Both the position numbers and the translations under genes were made by a program. Source: Mucidula mucida (lineage: Eukaryota; Basidiomycota; Agaricomycetes; Agaricales; Physalacriaceae). Taken from it: 64,000 nt of DNA. Positions 1-11,819 of the stretch are shown one piece after another. The stretch covers positions 496,001 through 560,000 of the forward strand of contig JADNYV010000005.1 of the NCBI GenBank assembly GCA_015501055.1. The letters are read 5' to 3'. Under the pieces are notes generated by a model, which worked only from the letters and a program-made list of their open reading frames with translations, made no database searches and was not told the origin of the DNA. Position 1 is the first letter of the stretch. Every line of letters starts with the position of its first letter.

Positions 1-1182
1 ATTAAAATCCATCTCATTAGATGCGCGGATGACAACACACCTTTACCAAGTTTCTGAGCCAATTCCACAGCGGCCACAACGTTCAGCGCTGAACTGGCGC
101 CCATATACAGGCCTTCAGTGTCTAGGAGCTCATACAGCATCTCGATCGATTTCTCGTCCGGGACAGTGAACGCGCCAGAAAGCTCATTCACAAACGTCCC
201 CAGGTTGTTTGTTATGCGGCCTTGACCGATACCTGCCAAGAGAGCATAAGTTTGACGCGCGCAACGACGCCTTTTTGTGCGATACCTTCAGTCATCGAGC
301 TGCCACTTCGTTCGACCAGCTTTCCACCGCTCGAGATGTAGCTGGTCAAGACGCTCCCAGGCGGATCCGCGAGCCATATCTGCGTCTTGCCGCCGCTCTT
401 CTCCTTGAGATATTTCCCGGCACCCGCGAGCGTGCCGCCGGTGCCAGTGGCGCAGATGAAGCCATCGAGTGCGCCGCCCGTCTGTTCCCAAATCTCCGGT
501 CCCGTGGTCAGATAGTGCGCCTTGGCGTTGGCGGTGTTGTCGAACTGGTCCGTCCAGATTGCGTTGGGAGATCTTTGGCAAAGTCGCGTGCTTGGTGATT
601 GTAGTTTGCCGGATTGTCGTACGCGACGGCAGGGACGGGATAGACCTCGGCGCCGAGCATGCGGAGGAGGTCGATCTTTTCTTGACTCTGGCGAAAACGG
701 GGGGCTGTGAGAAATAACGGTGAAGAGAAGAAAATGGTGGTTTTACCTGTGAGTCGGGCATGAAGATGACACATCGATATCCTTTCGCGCGACAGACATG
801 GGCGAGTCCGATACCTGTGTTGCCAGCCGTTCCTTCGACCACGGTGCCTCCAGGTTTGAGACTGGTATAGAATGAGCATAGGACGCTGTGAATGAACAAC
901 GATACTTGCAGGCCGCGTTCTTCCGCGTCTCGAACAACACCCAACGCCGCACGGTCTTTGACGCTTCCGCCGGGATTCTGAAATTCTGCTTTTCCGAGGA
1001 TGGTGCAGCCAGTCTTCTCCGAGAGGCGCTTCAGGTGGATCTAGTGAACATGTAGGACAGCGCTGGAAAGAACAGGATGAAAACGGTACCAGAGGCGTAT
1101 TACCGACTGCACCAAGGAAGCCATCGACACTGGCTGTGGCGTATGATCGACGAAGGAGGACACCTGCAGCGGAGGCTAACAT
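1..1182 (-). CDS. cysteine synthase, mitochondrial type, 3' part missing
   Basis: PLP-dependent O-acetylserine (thiol)-lyase family, which makes cysteine from O-acetylserine and sulfide. The first exon (1182 down to about 1090) encodes a basic, Arg/Ser/Ala-rich leader typical of mitochondrial import, followed by the family opening GAVGNTPL. The next exon has [11 protein letters not shown], where the Lys is the expected PLP Schiff-base residue. The substrate loop [12 protein letters not shown] and the block [10 protein letters not shown] follow in later exons. Introns are visible after GNTPL, after RGLQ and after MPDSQ. The frame stays open to base 1, so the C-terminus lies outside the window. 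The leader and the GTAGNTG loop resemble the fungal cysteine synthase 2 (Cys12-like) branch, but the exact subtype is inferred. The family call is secure. Confidence 0.88.
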
Positions 1183-1559
1183 TTTGAAGGGAAGAAATAC
1201 ATCCTCGAGTACTTATACATTCGACTGTGAGCACAAAGCACGACATTCTTATGTAATTGGAGTGGACGCTTGTAGATCCACGGAGCAGGAGGATAATAGT
1301 TCCAAGATCTACATACAGACATATCACAAAGGAAACCGGACGTGAAATGCATTAAAATGTGTGTAATGGGGCCACCCGAAAAGGAGTAAATGAAAACTGA
1401 GATGTTGCGAACCGATATCAAGCTAGGTACGAATATCCGTTCATACGCGCAAGTCATACACTGACTGGCAATTCGTGCAAGGCCGTGATTGGAATAGAGA
1501 TGGAAAAGAGCAGCATGGGTATCCAGAGAAAATCTACAAGAGTGTCATGGCTTAGACGT
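1183..1559. other. spacer upstream of cysteine synthase and downstream of Arf
   Basis: A 377-bp spacer that should hold the cysteine synthase promoter and the Arf 3' UTR, both on the minus strand. The short frames in it have no recognisable domain. I see no RNA gene or clear promoter box. Confidence 0.5.
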
Positions 1560-2355
1560 CTATTGCTGTCGCTTCTTGACGTTTTGCGATAGCCACTGCA
1601 GGCCCTCGAAAAGACCTTCACCGGTGGTGGCGCAACTGAAGGGACGGTAAGCAATCTGCGCAACGAGTGTTGACCGAAAACACATACCTTGGGTGGACAT
1701 ACCATGACCTATCGCGCATTCGGTGCAAGCCCAACTTTTCCGTAACTTCTGCGGGCGACATGGCTGTAGGAGAATAAGAAGAGAGTTAGTGGAGAGGAGG
1801 TGACACGTACCGCCCGGTAGATCCTGCTTGTTGGCAAAGACCAACAAGAGACACTCCTTCATCTCCCTATCACTCAATATCCGGTGCAGCTCCTGCTTTG
1901 CTTCATCAATACGTTCACGATCCTGGCTGTCCACGACAAAGACAAGGCCCTGTGTGCCTGTGTAATAATGTCTCCATAGTGGCCTGATCTTGTCCTGTCC
2001 TCCGACGTCCCAGACGTTGAATTTAACGTTCTTGTAGGTCACCGTTTCCACATTAAATCCGACTGAAAGAAATGGGTCAGAGATGGGGCGGCCAGTAGCA
2101 GACGCGGACGAACCTGTGGGAATGGTGGTTACAGACTGGTTGAGCTTGAGCTTGTATAGAATTGCTGTTGGGCTGTGAGAGGCGACGTCGAGGGAAATAT
2201 CAAGAACGGACTTGTCTTTCCGGCAGCGTCCAGTCCTAGCATCAGTAGTCTCATTTCCTTGTTGCCAAATATCTTGCCTGTCAAAGATGTGACTGGGGGG
2301 CTGAAAGAGAGGGCAAAGGGGGCGTACCCAAAGCCTTTGAAAGATTGGCGCCCAT
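1560..2355 (-). CDS. ARF1: Arf family small GTPase (ARF1)
   Basis: Arf GTPase that recruits COPI and other coats to Golgi membranes. Six exons can be joined exactly: 2355-2328, 2277-2212, 2164-2114, 2062-1811, 1763-1688 and 1635-1560. Together they give about 182 residues, the usual Arf1 length. Seen: the N-terminus [10 protein letters not shown] with Gly2 for N-myristoylation; P-loop GLDAAGKT; switch 2 [17 protein letters not shown]; base-recognition NKQD; and the CATTGEGL motif near the end. The five introns are 34-51 nt long. The start at 2355 is fixed by the myristoylation motif; the open frame extends further upstream but is not Arf-like. The start codon lies 143 bp from the divergent phosphatase gene at 2499, so the two probably share a promoter region. 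Confidence 0.95.
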
Positions 2356-2498
2356 GGCTGGTTGTATGCGAAAATGTAAAGAACGACGGAGGAGGGGAAT
2401 GAGCCCAAGTTGTAGGAGAAACTGAGTGTTGAATGCGCTCTGTTTGGCCGACCAACGCCTTTGATAAACAAAGAACAAAGTCGTGCCCGTTCTTTTGT

Positions 2499-4169
2499 AT
2501 GGACCCTCAACAACCACAACAGCCATCGTCGTCCCAGTCAGTCCCCAACGAGGTCTGTTCCCTTTCCTTGGCCTTATATCTACTCACTCCATCACACAGA
2601 CTGACCGTCCAATGAACGGTACTGTCTCCGACGAGGCCAGCGTTGAACCCGCTGCAGGGCAGGCGCCATCGTCTCCCTTGCACGACTTGGTCATTCGACT
2701 ACGCCTACTAGCAATACAGAACAACCAGCAAACGATGACAAGGTTACAGAAAAACACGAAAACGGTTCGCTGTCAACAACTCTGACGGGTACCAATCCAC
2801 ACAGTGCAGCGTCGCGCCGCAAGGGTCAGGTGTCGACCACCTCTGAAGAAGAACACCTTCATCGACGTCTCACGCAACAAAGGAAAAGGCGCTGCCCGCC
2901 AGACGGCCGTCTCTACTTTCCAGATTCTTTCGTAAAATCGTACCCTGCATACCCTCGCCGCCTTCTCCACAGTCCGATCTTGCTCAGACCACCCCGCTTT
3001 TCCCTTCAAAAGAGAAACCTGCTTCCGTTCCAGAGCAAACTCCCCAAGAGGCCCCTTCAGCTGCCAATGGTACCACCAAAGAGGCCGGCAGTTTACCGCC
3101 ACTCGACACGACGCCTCCTCCACGCGTAACTGACAGCGATATCATCCTTCCACCTACCCCGACTTCTCATCTGCTCCCACAAGCAGAGACCGAGGGTATG
3201 ACTTCCGGCGCTGTTGTTCCTCCCGGCGCAACAGGCACCATCAACAAGAGACATTCTCATGTTCCTACTACCAACGGAGACGGTGACGAATCTGAAGGAA
3301 CTAGCTTTACCGAGGAAGAGGATCCTGAAGATCTTAACAATGTTGACGAACTGGAGGACGAGGAGGACAGACTAATAATGAACGGAGGCGCCGGAATACC
3401 AATTGGTCCCGTAGGGTCATATTTTTCTTCGCGTTTGTCAACAAACTCATGGCGTTCAGGATGGAAACCCTAAGCCCTTGTTACCCCCCATCGCGCCCAA
3501 TCATGTGGGTCGTAAGTGTCTAGTACTTGATCTGGACGAGACTCTCGTACACAGTAGCTTCAAAGTACGTCGTGTTCCTCCTGTTCCGTTCCACCGGCCT
3601 CACCTTTGTACAGTCACTACCGCAAGCTGATTATGTTGTTCCCGTGGAGATCGAATATCACTGGCACAACGTGTACGTGATTAAACGCCCAGGGGTCGAC
3701 AACTTTCTCAAGAAGATGGGAGAACTTTACGAAGTTGTCGTCTTCACCGCTAGTCTAAGCAAAGTTTGTCATCTCCATGCTATGATGAACTTTAAACTGA
3801 TCCTCCGTGCCTTAGTACGCTGATCCCGTTCTCGATAAATTGGACATTCACCAAGTCGTGAAACACAGACTGTTTAGGGAAAGCTGTTATAACCATAGAG
3901 GGAACTATGTCAAGGTATTGTTTGTTCTTTTTCGTCCTTGCCTGTTCTGATCCGGTTTTCAGGACTTGTCCCAACTTGGCCGCCCTATAGCAGATACCAT
4001 TATACTGGACAACTCTCCCGCATCTTACATCTTCCACCCCAACAACGCAGTTCCCGTGTCGTCCTGGTTCAATGATCCGCACGACACAGAGCTCACTGAT
4101 CTAGTCCCCTTCCTCGCCGATTTGGGAGATGTACCAGATGTCAGAGGTGTCTTGGACGGTGCGCGGTAG
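2499..4169 (+). CDS. Psr/Scp-type HAD phosphatase, paralogue A
   Basis: FCP1-homology (NLI-interacting factor-like) protein phosphatase, the family of yeast Psr1/Psr2 and animal small CTD phosphatases. The catalytic motif [10 protein letters not shown] lies at 3529-3558, with the two Asp as nucleophile and acid/base. Further family blocks are [32 protein letters not shown] and [19 protein letters not shown]. Introns follow SFK, SLSK and NYVK. The N-terminal half is Ser/Pro/acidic low complexity. A 53-nt intron near 2835-2887 best joins SRRKGQ to a frame reading [15 protein letters not shown]. The proposed start [14 protein letters not shown] at 2499 is uncertain. The core is about 80% identical by eye to paralogue B at 12804. 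Membrane targeting by an N-terminal motif, as in Psr1, is not evident. Confidence 0.88.
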
Positions 4170-4865
4170 CCCGTCGTCGTTTCTGGTCGCGTCCCGTTGA
4201 CTGGTATACGCGGTCCGTTCCATTCATACTGTTATTATACCCCCGCAAGCAAATTATCCCATTCTTCCCTGCATCAGACATTCAAATGTCTGGACCCCAC
4301 CACGCATGCACTGCGTCAACACGTTCCTTCCATCCATTTTATTTCTACAAGCCGCGGCGTGGACGTAATAATCTCCAAACCTGTTCGCCGCCTCGGCCGT
4401 TATTTCATGGCGTATTGATATTTGGACCGTCTCTTCACTTCACCAGCTGGTAATTTAACTGCTATCGCACAGATTTTACTTTCTTCACGATCCGTATACG
4501 ACGCTACATGAAATAATAATAGTGGTATGATAGACGATTCGATTTACTCAGTTGCACATATAAATCTGCCACCATCTTTGTCTAAAGTTAAGTGTAACGT
4601 TGGACACCGTGAGGTGTGTCGCCGAGGGGGGCATGCACGATGCCAAACTCGTTCGACCTGGAATATTCTTCCTCCGCAACCCACGACGTTGGCTCACTTG
4701 TGCTTGAGATCAGAGGTGTTACAGACGACGTCGAGCACAATAATATACGATTCGTTGCTATATAAACATCAAGGACCAAGTACCCTTCTTCTCATATCGA
4801 GGAATTTGTACACACAGTTGCCTAATTGCCTACGCCACATTCTACTTGACATCGTCCACAACACG
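4170..4865. other. convergent 3' spacer
   Basis: A 696-bp region between the stop codons of phosphatase A (plus strand) and the coiled-coil gene (minus strand). Small open frames exist on both strands (for example minus 4588-4779), but none has a recognisable domain or a convincing splice partner. It is most simply 3' UTR and intergenic DNA. Confidence 0.5.
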
Positions 4866-7800
4866 TCAGCCACTCTTCCTGGCCGGTACATCCTCTTCGT
4901 CCCAAGGACTAAAATTGGCCTTGCGAATCCGAGGTAACGATTGTAACCAGGCAGGGATTTTATCCATCGTCGAACCGGGCAAGGACTGAGCGTGAACGTG
5001 GTTGGGAGACGGGGGAATACTCCCAACGTCACTCAGACTTGGAAGACGCTCCAAACTGGCATTGGTGGAACCCCCGAGAGCGCGCTGGAGAACCTCTCGC
5101 TCCGCAGCCGAGGGCGCGAAAGCACGAAGAAGCGTGCTGCTATCGGAAGTATGTGCTGCCAAATTGTGACCCATGCCGTGTGGATTGAGGGCGTCAAAAG
5201 ACATCTGAGATGCGTGACCATTGGATGTGCGCAACTTGGGAACACTGAAGACCTGCGCATCCGGATTGAGTCCCTTCTTGTTGTGCTTATCCCTGGACGA
5301 AGAGAACCAGCGACGATGACTTGGGACCTTGTCCTGGTCAACCGGTTCATCACCAATAGGATATACGAGGGACGGGGCCATAGAAGTGGTTCTGGGATAC
5401 AGTGCCCGCTGCATATCCATGGCGTCGGAACGCAGCGAATACCGGTCCCGTTCACGAGGGAGTAGGCGCACTTCGAATGGATCATACTCTGTGTCGCTGC
5501 CAGGAGCATGCAGCGACGTCGGAGAGGATTGCAGCGTGTCGTACCGTGATATGTGTTCATCCGATGAAGAGTGTTGACGATGAGGCGGACCATAGACCGC
5601 CGCCTCTTTCCGCCAGTGGCGATCGAGAAACACATCACTTTCCGACTGGAAAGACCTGGATATGCCGTCGACGTTGTCAAGAGCCAACGAAGACATGAGG
5701 CCTGAGGGTATCAATGAAGAGGAAGTGGGTGACAGAGCGGCGGACTGCTGCTGATCCAAGTCGGCGAACGGTGCAAAGTTACTGGTGACGGGCTGGCCGA
5801 GTTGAAGATCATGATCTCGAGTGTATGGCTGACTGAGCGACGGCAATGTCCCAATGGCGGATTGACGAGAGGCATAATCCGGAAGTAATGGAGACGGAAT
5901 ATCCGACGATGTCCCATCCGACGAGGTCTGTTCGGAGGTTGAGTGGTGCGAGTTTGAAGGTGAGTGAGTGGCATCCTGTGCAAGCCACGGCGCCGTAGTA
6001 GAATCTGTCGCTGAAAATGACGAGGGTTGTTGACTCTGTTGCAACACTTGCATGCGCTCTCGGACCGCCTGCAGCTTGTCCTTTTGCGCGGCCAGCTTGT
6101 CTTCCAAATCCCGGGTGCGCAAATTGAGCGAAGCAACTGCATCCTCCGCCGCGTTGATCTCGGCATGCTTCTGCTCTATTGCAGTCTTGACTTGAGTCTC
6201 TGCTTGAGATTCGACCCCCGTTGACTGCGCGATCGACTCTTCATCAGCAAGAATGCATCGATGTAAGCGCGCAATGTCCGAGTCAATATGATCAATCCGA
6301 AGTTGGGTGTCCTGACGTGTAGAAATAGCAGCTTTCAACCTTTTATCTGAATCACGTTTTGAGCTCTCCGCTTGTCTCTTGGCATCATCCAAGGTCTTTG
6401 TCCTCGTTTTGAGCTCATTCCGTACGCTGTCCTCCTGTCGTTTCCTTTCGCGACAAGACTCCAATTCCTGCTGCAGGACGGAGTGAGACTGCGAAGCACC
6501 AACGCGACAATCGTTCAGCTGAGTGTGAAGTTCCAAGATGGAGGCTTTCGATGAAGACACCTGTCGAAGTAAGTCGGCTACAAGCGGCGACTGATCAAAG
6601 GTCGCCAGTGTGTGCCCTTGTGGCCCTGCGCCTAATGACTCGGAGAACACGCTTTTCGACTGAGGCTGAATCAAGGGAGGCGATACCGCGGCATGATCCC
6701 TATGAAGAGGAAGTGAAACCGATTTGGGCAATGGCGGAGGCGAAGAACTGCGGGGTGGTGGAAGCCCGGAGCGCTGAGACGATTTGTCGCGATTTCGAAG
6801 TCTTGGAGGAGATCCGCGAGACAGAAGATGGGGAGGCAAATTCTTGGTCGAAAACGGAAGACCTGAGAGCGCTACAGAGATGAGATGGGAACAGAGGGTG
6901 AACATCGGTACACCTACCAGAGTACTCGTTGTGCCTTTCTGTCGTCTTCATGCCCAAGATGCCTGAACTCCAGCTTTCTTCGTCATTGGCTCTGGAAAAG
7001 ACATCTTGGTACCAGGACTCGAGTACACCGCCGCGCCACCATCGACCAAATACACCGAGGTACCAAGAGTCACAGATTACGGATGTGTTCTCTATTGACT
7101 TGACAGCGCCACGTTCCGACTTTGTGACAGGAATAATCGCAGCGATGGTGAAGATACCAAAGCTATGGAAGACGTGTTTGGGAGTACGAAGCGAGACGGA
7201 TGCACGATTTGCAAAGTGGAAAGGAGACCGATTGTCAAAAGGGAGAGTGTGCACATTGTTTGAAACATTGCGTCGGACCGAAGAATGATGAGAAGAATTC
7301 GTTTCGTGTTCGTGGTCGTCGATGTTGTCATCGAGGCGACTGAGGTGTTGGCGAAAGGATTGCTCCGTCAAGAATGTCCGAAAGGAAGTTTCGGATGGGT
7401 TTGTGAGGTAGGCTAGACAGGTATACACGTTAGATTGACCATGACTCAAAGAGCATATACTGACCCAGGACAAGAAAAACGATGCAGAAAACGATAAGCC
7501 AGAACATGGACCTGATGTCGCCCTTGCCCCAGACGGTGCCGACCACATCCGCAAATGGATTGCGGAGGGATATGAGCCCCAGGCCGCCGACAGAGAGGCT
7601 CATGACGAGAAACAAGGAATCCCAGCGAAGGGATTTGGACAGAATAGCGACTGGGCCAGTGGTGGCAAGTGGGCTCACAGAGTGAGGTTGAGCGGACAGG
7701 GTTGGGAATGGGCCGCAGCTGAGCGACCCGATATCGAGGCGGTGATGACAAGGCCGTCGGCGTCGTGCGCAACGACGACGACAGAGGTAGTGGTAAGACG

Positions 7801-7923
7801 GGAAGGCGCTGAACCCTGGAAGAGTGACTCCGACGGCGCCAAAAGGAAAAGAGAAAAGGTGAAAGAGTCCACGTGAGGCCGGATGCTGGCCGGATGAGTA
7901 ACAAGTGTTTTGATGGTTTCCAC
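4866..7923 (-). CDS. membrane protein with coiled coil, unknown
   Basis: Not recognised. I join frames that look like separate genes into one. A first exon from 7923 is followed by an exon with two hydrophobic segments (SLFLVMSLSVGGLGLISL and MFWLIVFCIVFLVLG). Then comes a middle region with conserved-looking WYLGVFGRWWRGGVLESWY. A 46-nt intron at 6917-6872 (donor GTAGGT, acceptor TGTAG) joins GMKTTERHNEYS in phase to LSGLPFSTKNLPPH. The rest is a Pro/Ser-rich stretch, a coiled coil of roughly 170 residues (Gln/Glu/Lys/Arg/Ala heptads, about 6580-6030), a long Ser-rich region and a C-terminus ending IPAWLQSLPRIRKANFSPWD. The intron between exons 1 and 2 (about 7740-7675) is unclear. It could act as a tether or scaffold at a membrane, but that is inference. 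Confidence 0.6.
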
Positions 7924-8037
7924 CCGGAAATTTTGAATGCGAGAGTTGATTTCGCTGCCCGCTACCTATTCAACGCAGGAAAAGCCCAGAGTGTAGCGAA
8001 TGTTTTAATCAGTATATCACGTATCGTACAGACGCCC

Positions 8038-11000
8038 CTACAACCTCCCTACACACTGCCCATCCTTGAATTTGATGTTTCCGAATTCTCGATCACCCAC
8101 TCCGGCTTTTGTAACGCCCCGTTTGGCCATTTCGCTTCTGCCTTGAGCCCACGCCATACGCCTTTGTCGAGGAGTGGAGCATTCCTTCAGAAAATGAAAA
8201 ACACATTTCACTCTTCCCTGTTTTGCCGCAACTCGTGGCCCGTGCGCTCTCAAACACCAAAAGCCCTGCGTGCAAGCCCTTCCAGTTGACCATCTGACTC
8301 CGTCTGAGCTTGTCTGGCAAATTCACCGTGTATCCTTTCAGCTTCGATCTTTCGAGCACCTGGGAAGGCGATGGGATGTCGCCAGACGGGAGTTGAGTTG
8401 CCTTCAAAGCATTGATTCTATCTGCTCTGATCGACGTTTCGTCCTCCGCCATCCATCTGATTATCGCGACCTGCCACAGATGAACGCCCACTGCGCGCTG
8501 TTGTCGTATTATGGGCAGGCAAATCTGATTCATCCGGGTGTGCATCGGATGTTTGCTCAGGATTGATAGATTGTGACGGTCCGATGATGTTCTGACGCAT
8601 GAAAGTAGGTTGCTCCCATGCCTCGCGATTATGTTCAAGGGCTTCTTTTTGATTGGCGACGTAATTCTCGTCCGGAGGTCGTGGTGAACGAAGAACGTAT
8701 TTCTGTTCGGCCTCGCCTATGTGGGAACCAGAATCGCCGAACAGATCATCATTCACTTGACGGTCATCCTCCGACAATGCTTTGGGCTGTGAAAGGTGCG
8801 AGAGACCGGGGGATGCGGTATCATCTGCAACGTCCTTCATGACGGTATCTCTTATCTCGTCGATTTGATGTGCTTGCTCCATGTGAACGTCGGAATCGGA
8901 TGAACCCTCGACATCCATGCCCACCTCTGGTCTTGCGCTAGATGCACGAGATGCCTCATCATCACCATCGTCAATATCCATGTCCCGCTGAGTACCGGGG
9001 AGATTGACTGATATCGAATCCCCATCCGCCGCAGGAAAATCCGAAGCCTCACCATCTGACTGAGGTGAATCAGAAGAAAATGCGATATCACCGTCGCCCG
9101 AAAACAATGAATCACCGTCATCCTCTTCCAAATCTCCAAAAGATGGAGGCTCTCCTTGTGACACAGTCTTTATGGCTCTAAATTTTTCTTTCAACTGAGA
9201 TCCAGTTTGCCCATCGTCAGAATTTGGGGATAGGCGCCCGTCAACGCGAGTGTGGCGCTGCAATGGCACCTCCTCGTGAGGATATTGTGAAAAAAGCGGG
9301 TCATGAGGGGATGTCGGTCCGATCCCGCGCCGTGACAAACTGGCATCTGCTGGGATGATGGGACTTGGGATTCATCCTGAAATTGAATGCTTGGTTAGAG
9401 ACTGGGAGGGAGCCCTGCGGGCTGAAGGTTTGGGCCCGCGCTGTGAAGCCGCGGAGCTTTGCGAAGGCGAAGAACGGCGTTGAAATAAAGCTTGGTTTTG
9501 TCGTTGGGAAGATTGCGGTAGTTGAGTAAACCGAACCTGCGACAGAATCGGTGGCCAAGCGCGCTGAGACTGTGATTCCTGAGTCGACAAGTGCTGGGAT
9601 TGGGAAGCAACACCCGACGTATCAGAGTTCGGTACTAGTATCTAGGGCTCTTGCCAGGCTCATGCGAATAGGAAAGCCTTTTGGGCAGGGGAACTTTGCG
9701 AACCGCGACGTGAGCTGGGCGGGCAGGTGATCGCGACTTGGTATACACATTGTCATGACTACCCGGAGAAGATGGTCGCAGAAAAGGGCTTTTCTTTGGC
9801 ACTAGCGGGATAGGCGTCCCCGGTTTCGAAGGACCGGCTTCAGCAAATTTACGGGAATTGCTTCCAGGAAATCTTGACGTCAGTATAGGTCGCCCGGGAG
9901 AAGAGAGGGACGATGCCACTTCTTGTTCTTCCTCCTCGTCATCAGAGAGATGAACAGTGCCTGTCGGTGGGGATGATAAAAGTACGGGCTGACGAGAACG
10001 GGCTGATGTAGCTTTTAAGGGAGCGGTAGACCTGGAGCGCTTCAGAGAAGGGGAAGAGGTCGGTGAAGAATTTTCATCTGCTTCTGCTGGGGAACGCCTC
10101 TTGGGGCTTGTAGACCAGTTCGTCAGAGGCTGCGAGACTGAGCTGTCGGAGTTCGAGGCATCAGACATCGAGTCATCGTCCTGAGAAGACTCTGTTTGGT
10201 CGGTACTTGCTAATGGATAGAATCAAGTTCTGAACAAAAGTGAGAATGTCTGCTTACCATCGGCAGGATCTGGCTTTCTCTTCGCAGGCGTTGCAGTTTT
10301 CATCTGCTCTTCAGAGTCCGCTAAAACATAATGAGGCAAGGCGTCAATAATCGGAATACGAAACTCATACTGAGACTTGGCGTCGCTTGAGCTCTCTGCA
10401 ACTTGATATTCCAGTTCGTTTCGTTGAGGTCCTAGGAGTTCGTGGTCAGACGAAGAGTGACACGAGTCTACGTAAGACGCACCTTCCAGAAGGGATCCTC
10501 GCGTACTGTCTTCTTGGGCGATTTGGACTGTTGGCCGTTTTGTGGTGAGGGAAGGGCGTTGAAATCATCTTGGAATTTGTTGTTCATCGATCTGGTCTGA
10601 GACTGAGTCCTCTTTTCAAGATACACATTTCTAAGGCCAAATTAAAGTACGTTGGTGTTCCAAACGAGTGACATACCCTCCACCGCCATCTCTTCGAAGG
10701 CCTTCCACGTACGTCTTTATCTTTGTATCCTTCATGATATCTTCTGGTTTTTTCCATATCTTGTCGTTTTGATGTTGGGAAGAAATGGCGAAACTGTGAC
10801 ACTCGAGATATAGGTAATATTCGTCGGTAACTCCGATTTTATCACCTATCGGTATTGGACGGAAAGCAAGTAAAGCTTCTTGTAGTGTTACGAGAGCAGT
10901 GGACAGCTTCGAGAATGATGGTGGGCCTTTGTTGCTATCATATTGTTAGTCTAGAATGCCCAGACGCGTCAATTGGCACACACTTCTTGACGTAGGCAGC

Positions 11001-11268
11001 TATTGCGGCTTGCGTGAACATGATGGCATCGAGAATTTCTTGTCCGATATACGAGCCCATACAGCGCCATCTTCGGGTCTAGACTCGAGATTCAGAAACT
11101 GAGATAGCCCGGCTGAGTTGAAAGAGCATGGCATGCAGAGCAGACTCGTACCTTGATGAGTTGAACCTTGACTTCCTTGACACGCTTAGCCTTTGTGTAG
11201 TTTGCACCATGCTGTTGCGCGACGCTGTTTAAATATCCCTGGATCCATGGATTGAGAGAGTCTGCCAT
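8038..11268 (-). CDS. TPZ1: probable shelterin subunit TPP1/Tpz1
   Basis: Telomere shelterin protein of the TPP1/Tpz1 family, which binds Pot1 and links it to the rest of the complex. Start MADSLNPWIQGYLN at 11268 resembles the family opening. The OB-fold signature can be read as VWARISDKKFS then AIMFTQAAIAAYVKK, followed after an intron by TDEYYLYLECHSFAI and a helix near KIKTYVEGL. The two signature halves lie in different frames at about 11028, as if one base were missing (see findings). Downstream is a long Ser/Pro/acidic disordered region in several exons (about 10560-8420). I link this by a proposed intron to a basic C-terminal segment ending GDREFGNIKFKDG at 8038. The part below about 9630 could instead be a separate gene. 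The OB-fold identification rests on remembered family pattern and needs a profile search. Confidence 0.6.
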
Positions 11269-11819
11269 CGCGCGACCAAGGTGGAGGGAAGAAAGAGTGA
11301 TTCGATCACATGAGCATGAGGCACTGACTCATATGAGTTGTGTCAGTCGACGAATGCAATAAATAAAATCGCGAGCAACGCCGCTTGGCGTATCAATAGG
11401 GCGGGAGCGTGCGGACTTTGAGCAAGACTAGGCACACTCACAATTGAGCACTGACAAGCATAATGAATGAGTCTACTGCTCAATGAAATGAATGGCTCAT
11501 TCTGAGAGAATGTAGCGCATGGATTTGTGCCGCTGAGCGTCGTAGGGGATCCAAGTGAATCGGACTGCCCAATTCATGGCGCACATCGTTTCGTGTACGC
11601 TCTGGTGGGCTCTCGCATACCCATATACAACGATGGCTGCACCGGCGCCATGACAAAGCTTGAGGCTTACATATGCGAGATCAATGGTTTGACGACGTTT
11701 GTTCTCTCCTGCCACGACATAGCCGACGACGACCATGAAAGAGGCCAGCATTGACAAGAAAAAAAGTGTAATAACAGACGACGGAGTGTGCCAAGACTGA
11801 TGGACAAGTGTATGTTACG
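11269..11819. other. spacer with a small hydrophobic frame
   Basis: A 551-bp spacer between the bZIP stop codon and the TPP1-like start, so it should hold the TPP1-like promoter. On the minus strand, 11757-11497 is an open frame of 86 codons beginning MSMLASFMVVVGYVVAG, which reads like a membrane segment. The opposite strand is also open over much of the same stretch. No homology is recognised, and a chance frame is more likely than a gene. Confidence 0.3.

Noticed and set aside
2835..2887. A frame break in phosphatase A, first taken as another one-base deletion
   Set aside because: A 53-nt intron (donor GTGTCG, acceptor CAAAG) joins the two frames in phase without any sequence change.
4527..4937. 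136-codon plus-strand frame after phosphatase A
   Set aside because: It runs antisense into the end of the coiled-coil gene, has no recognisable motif and no splice partner.
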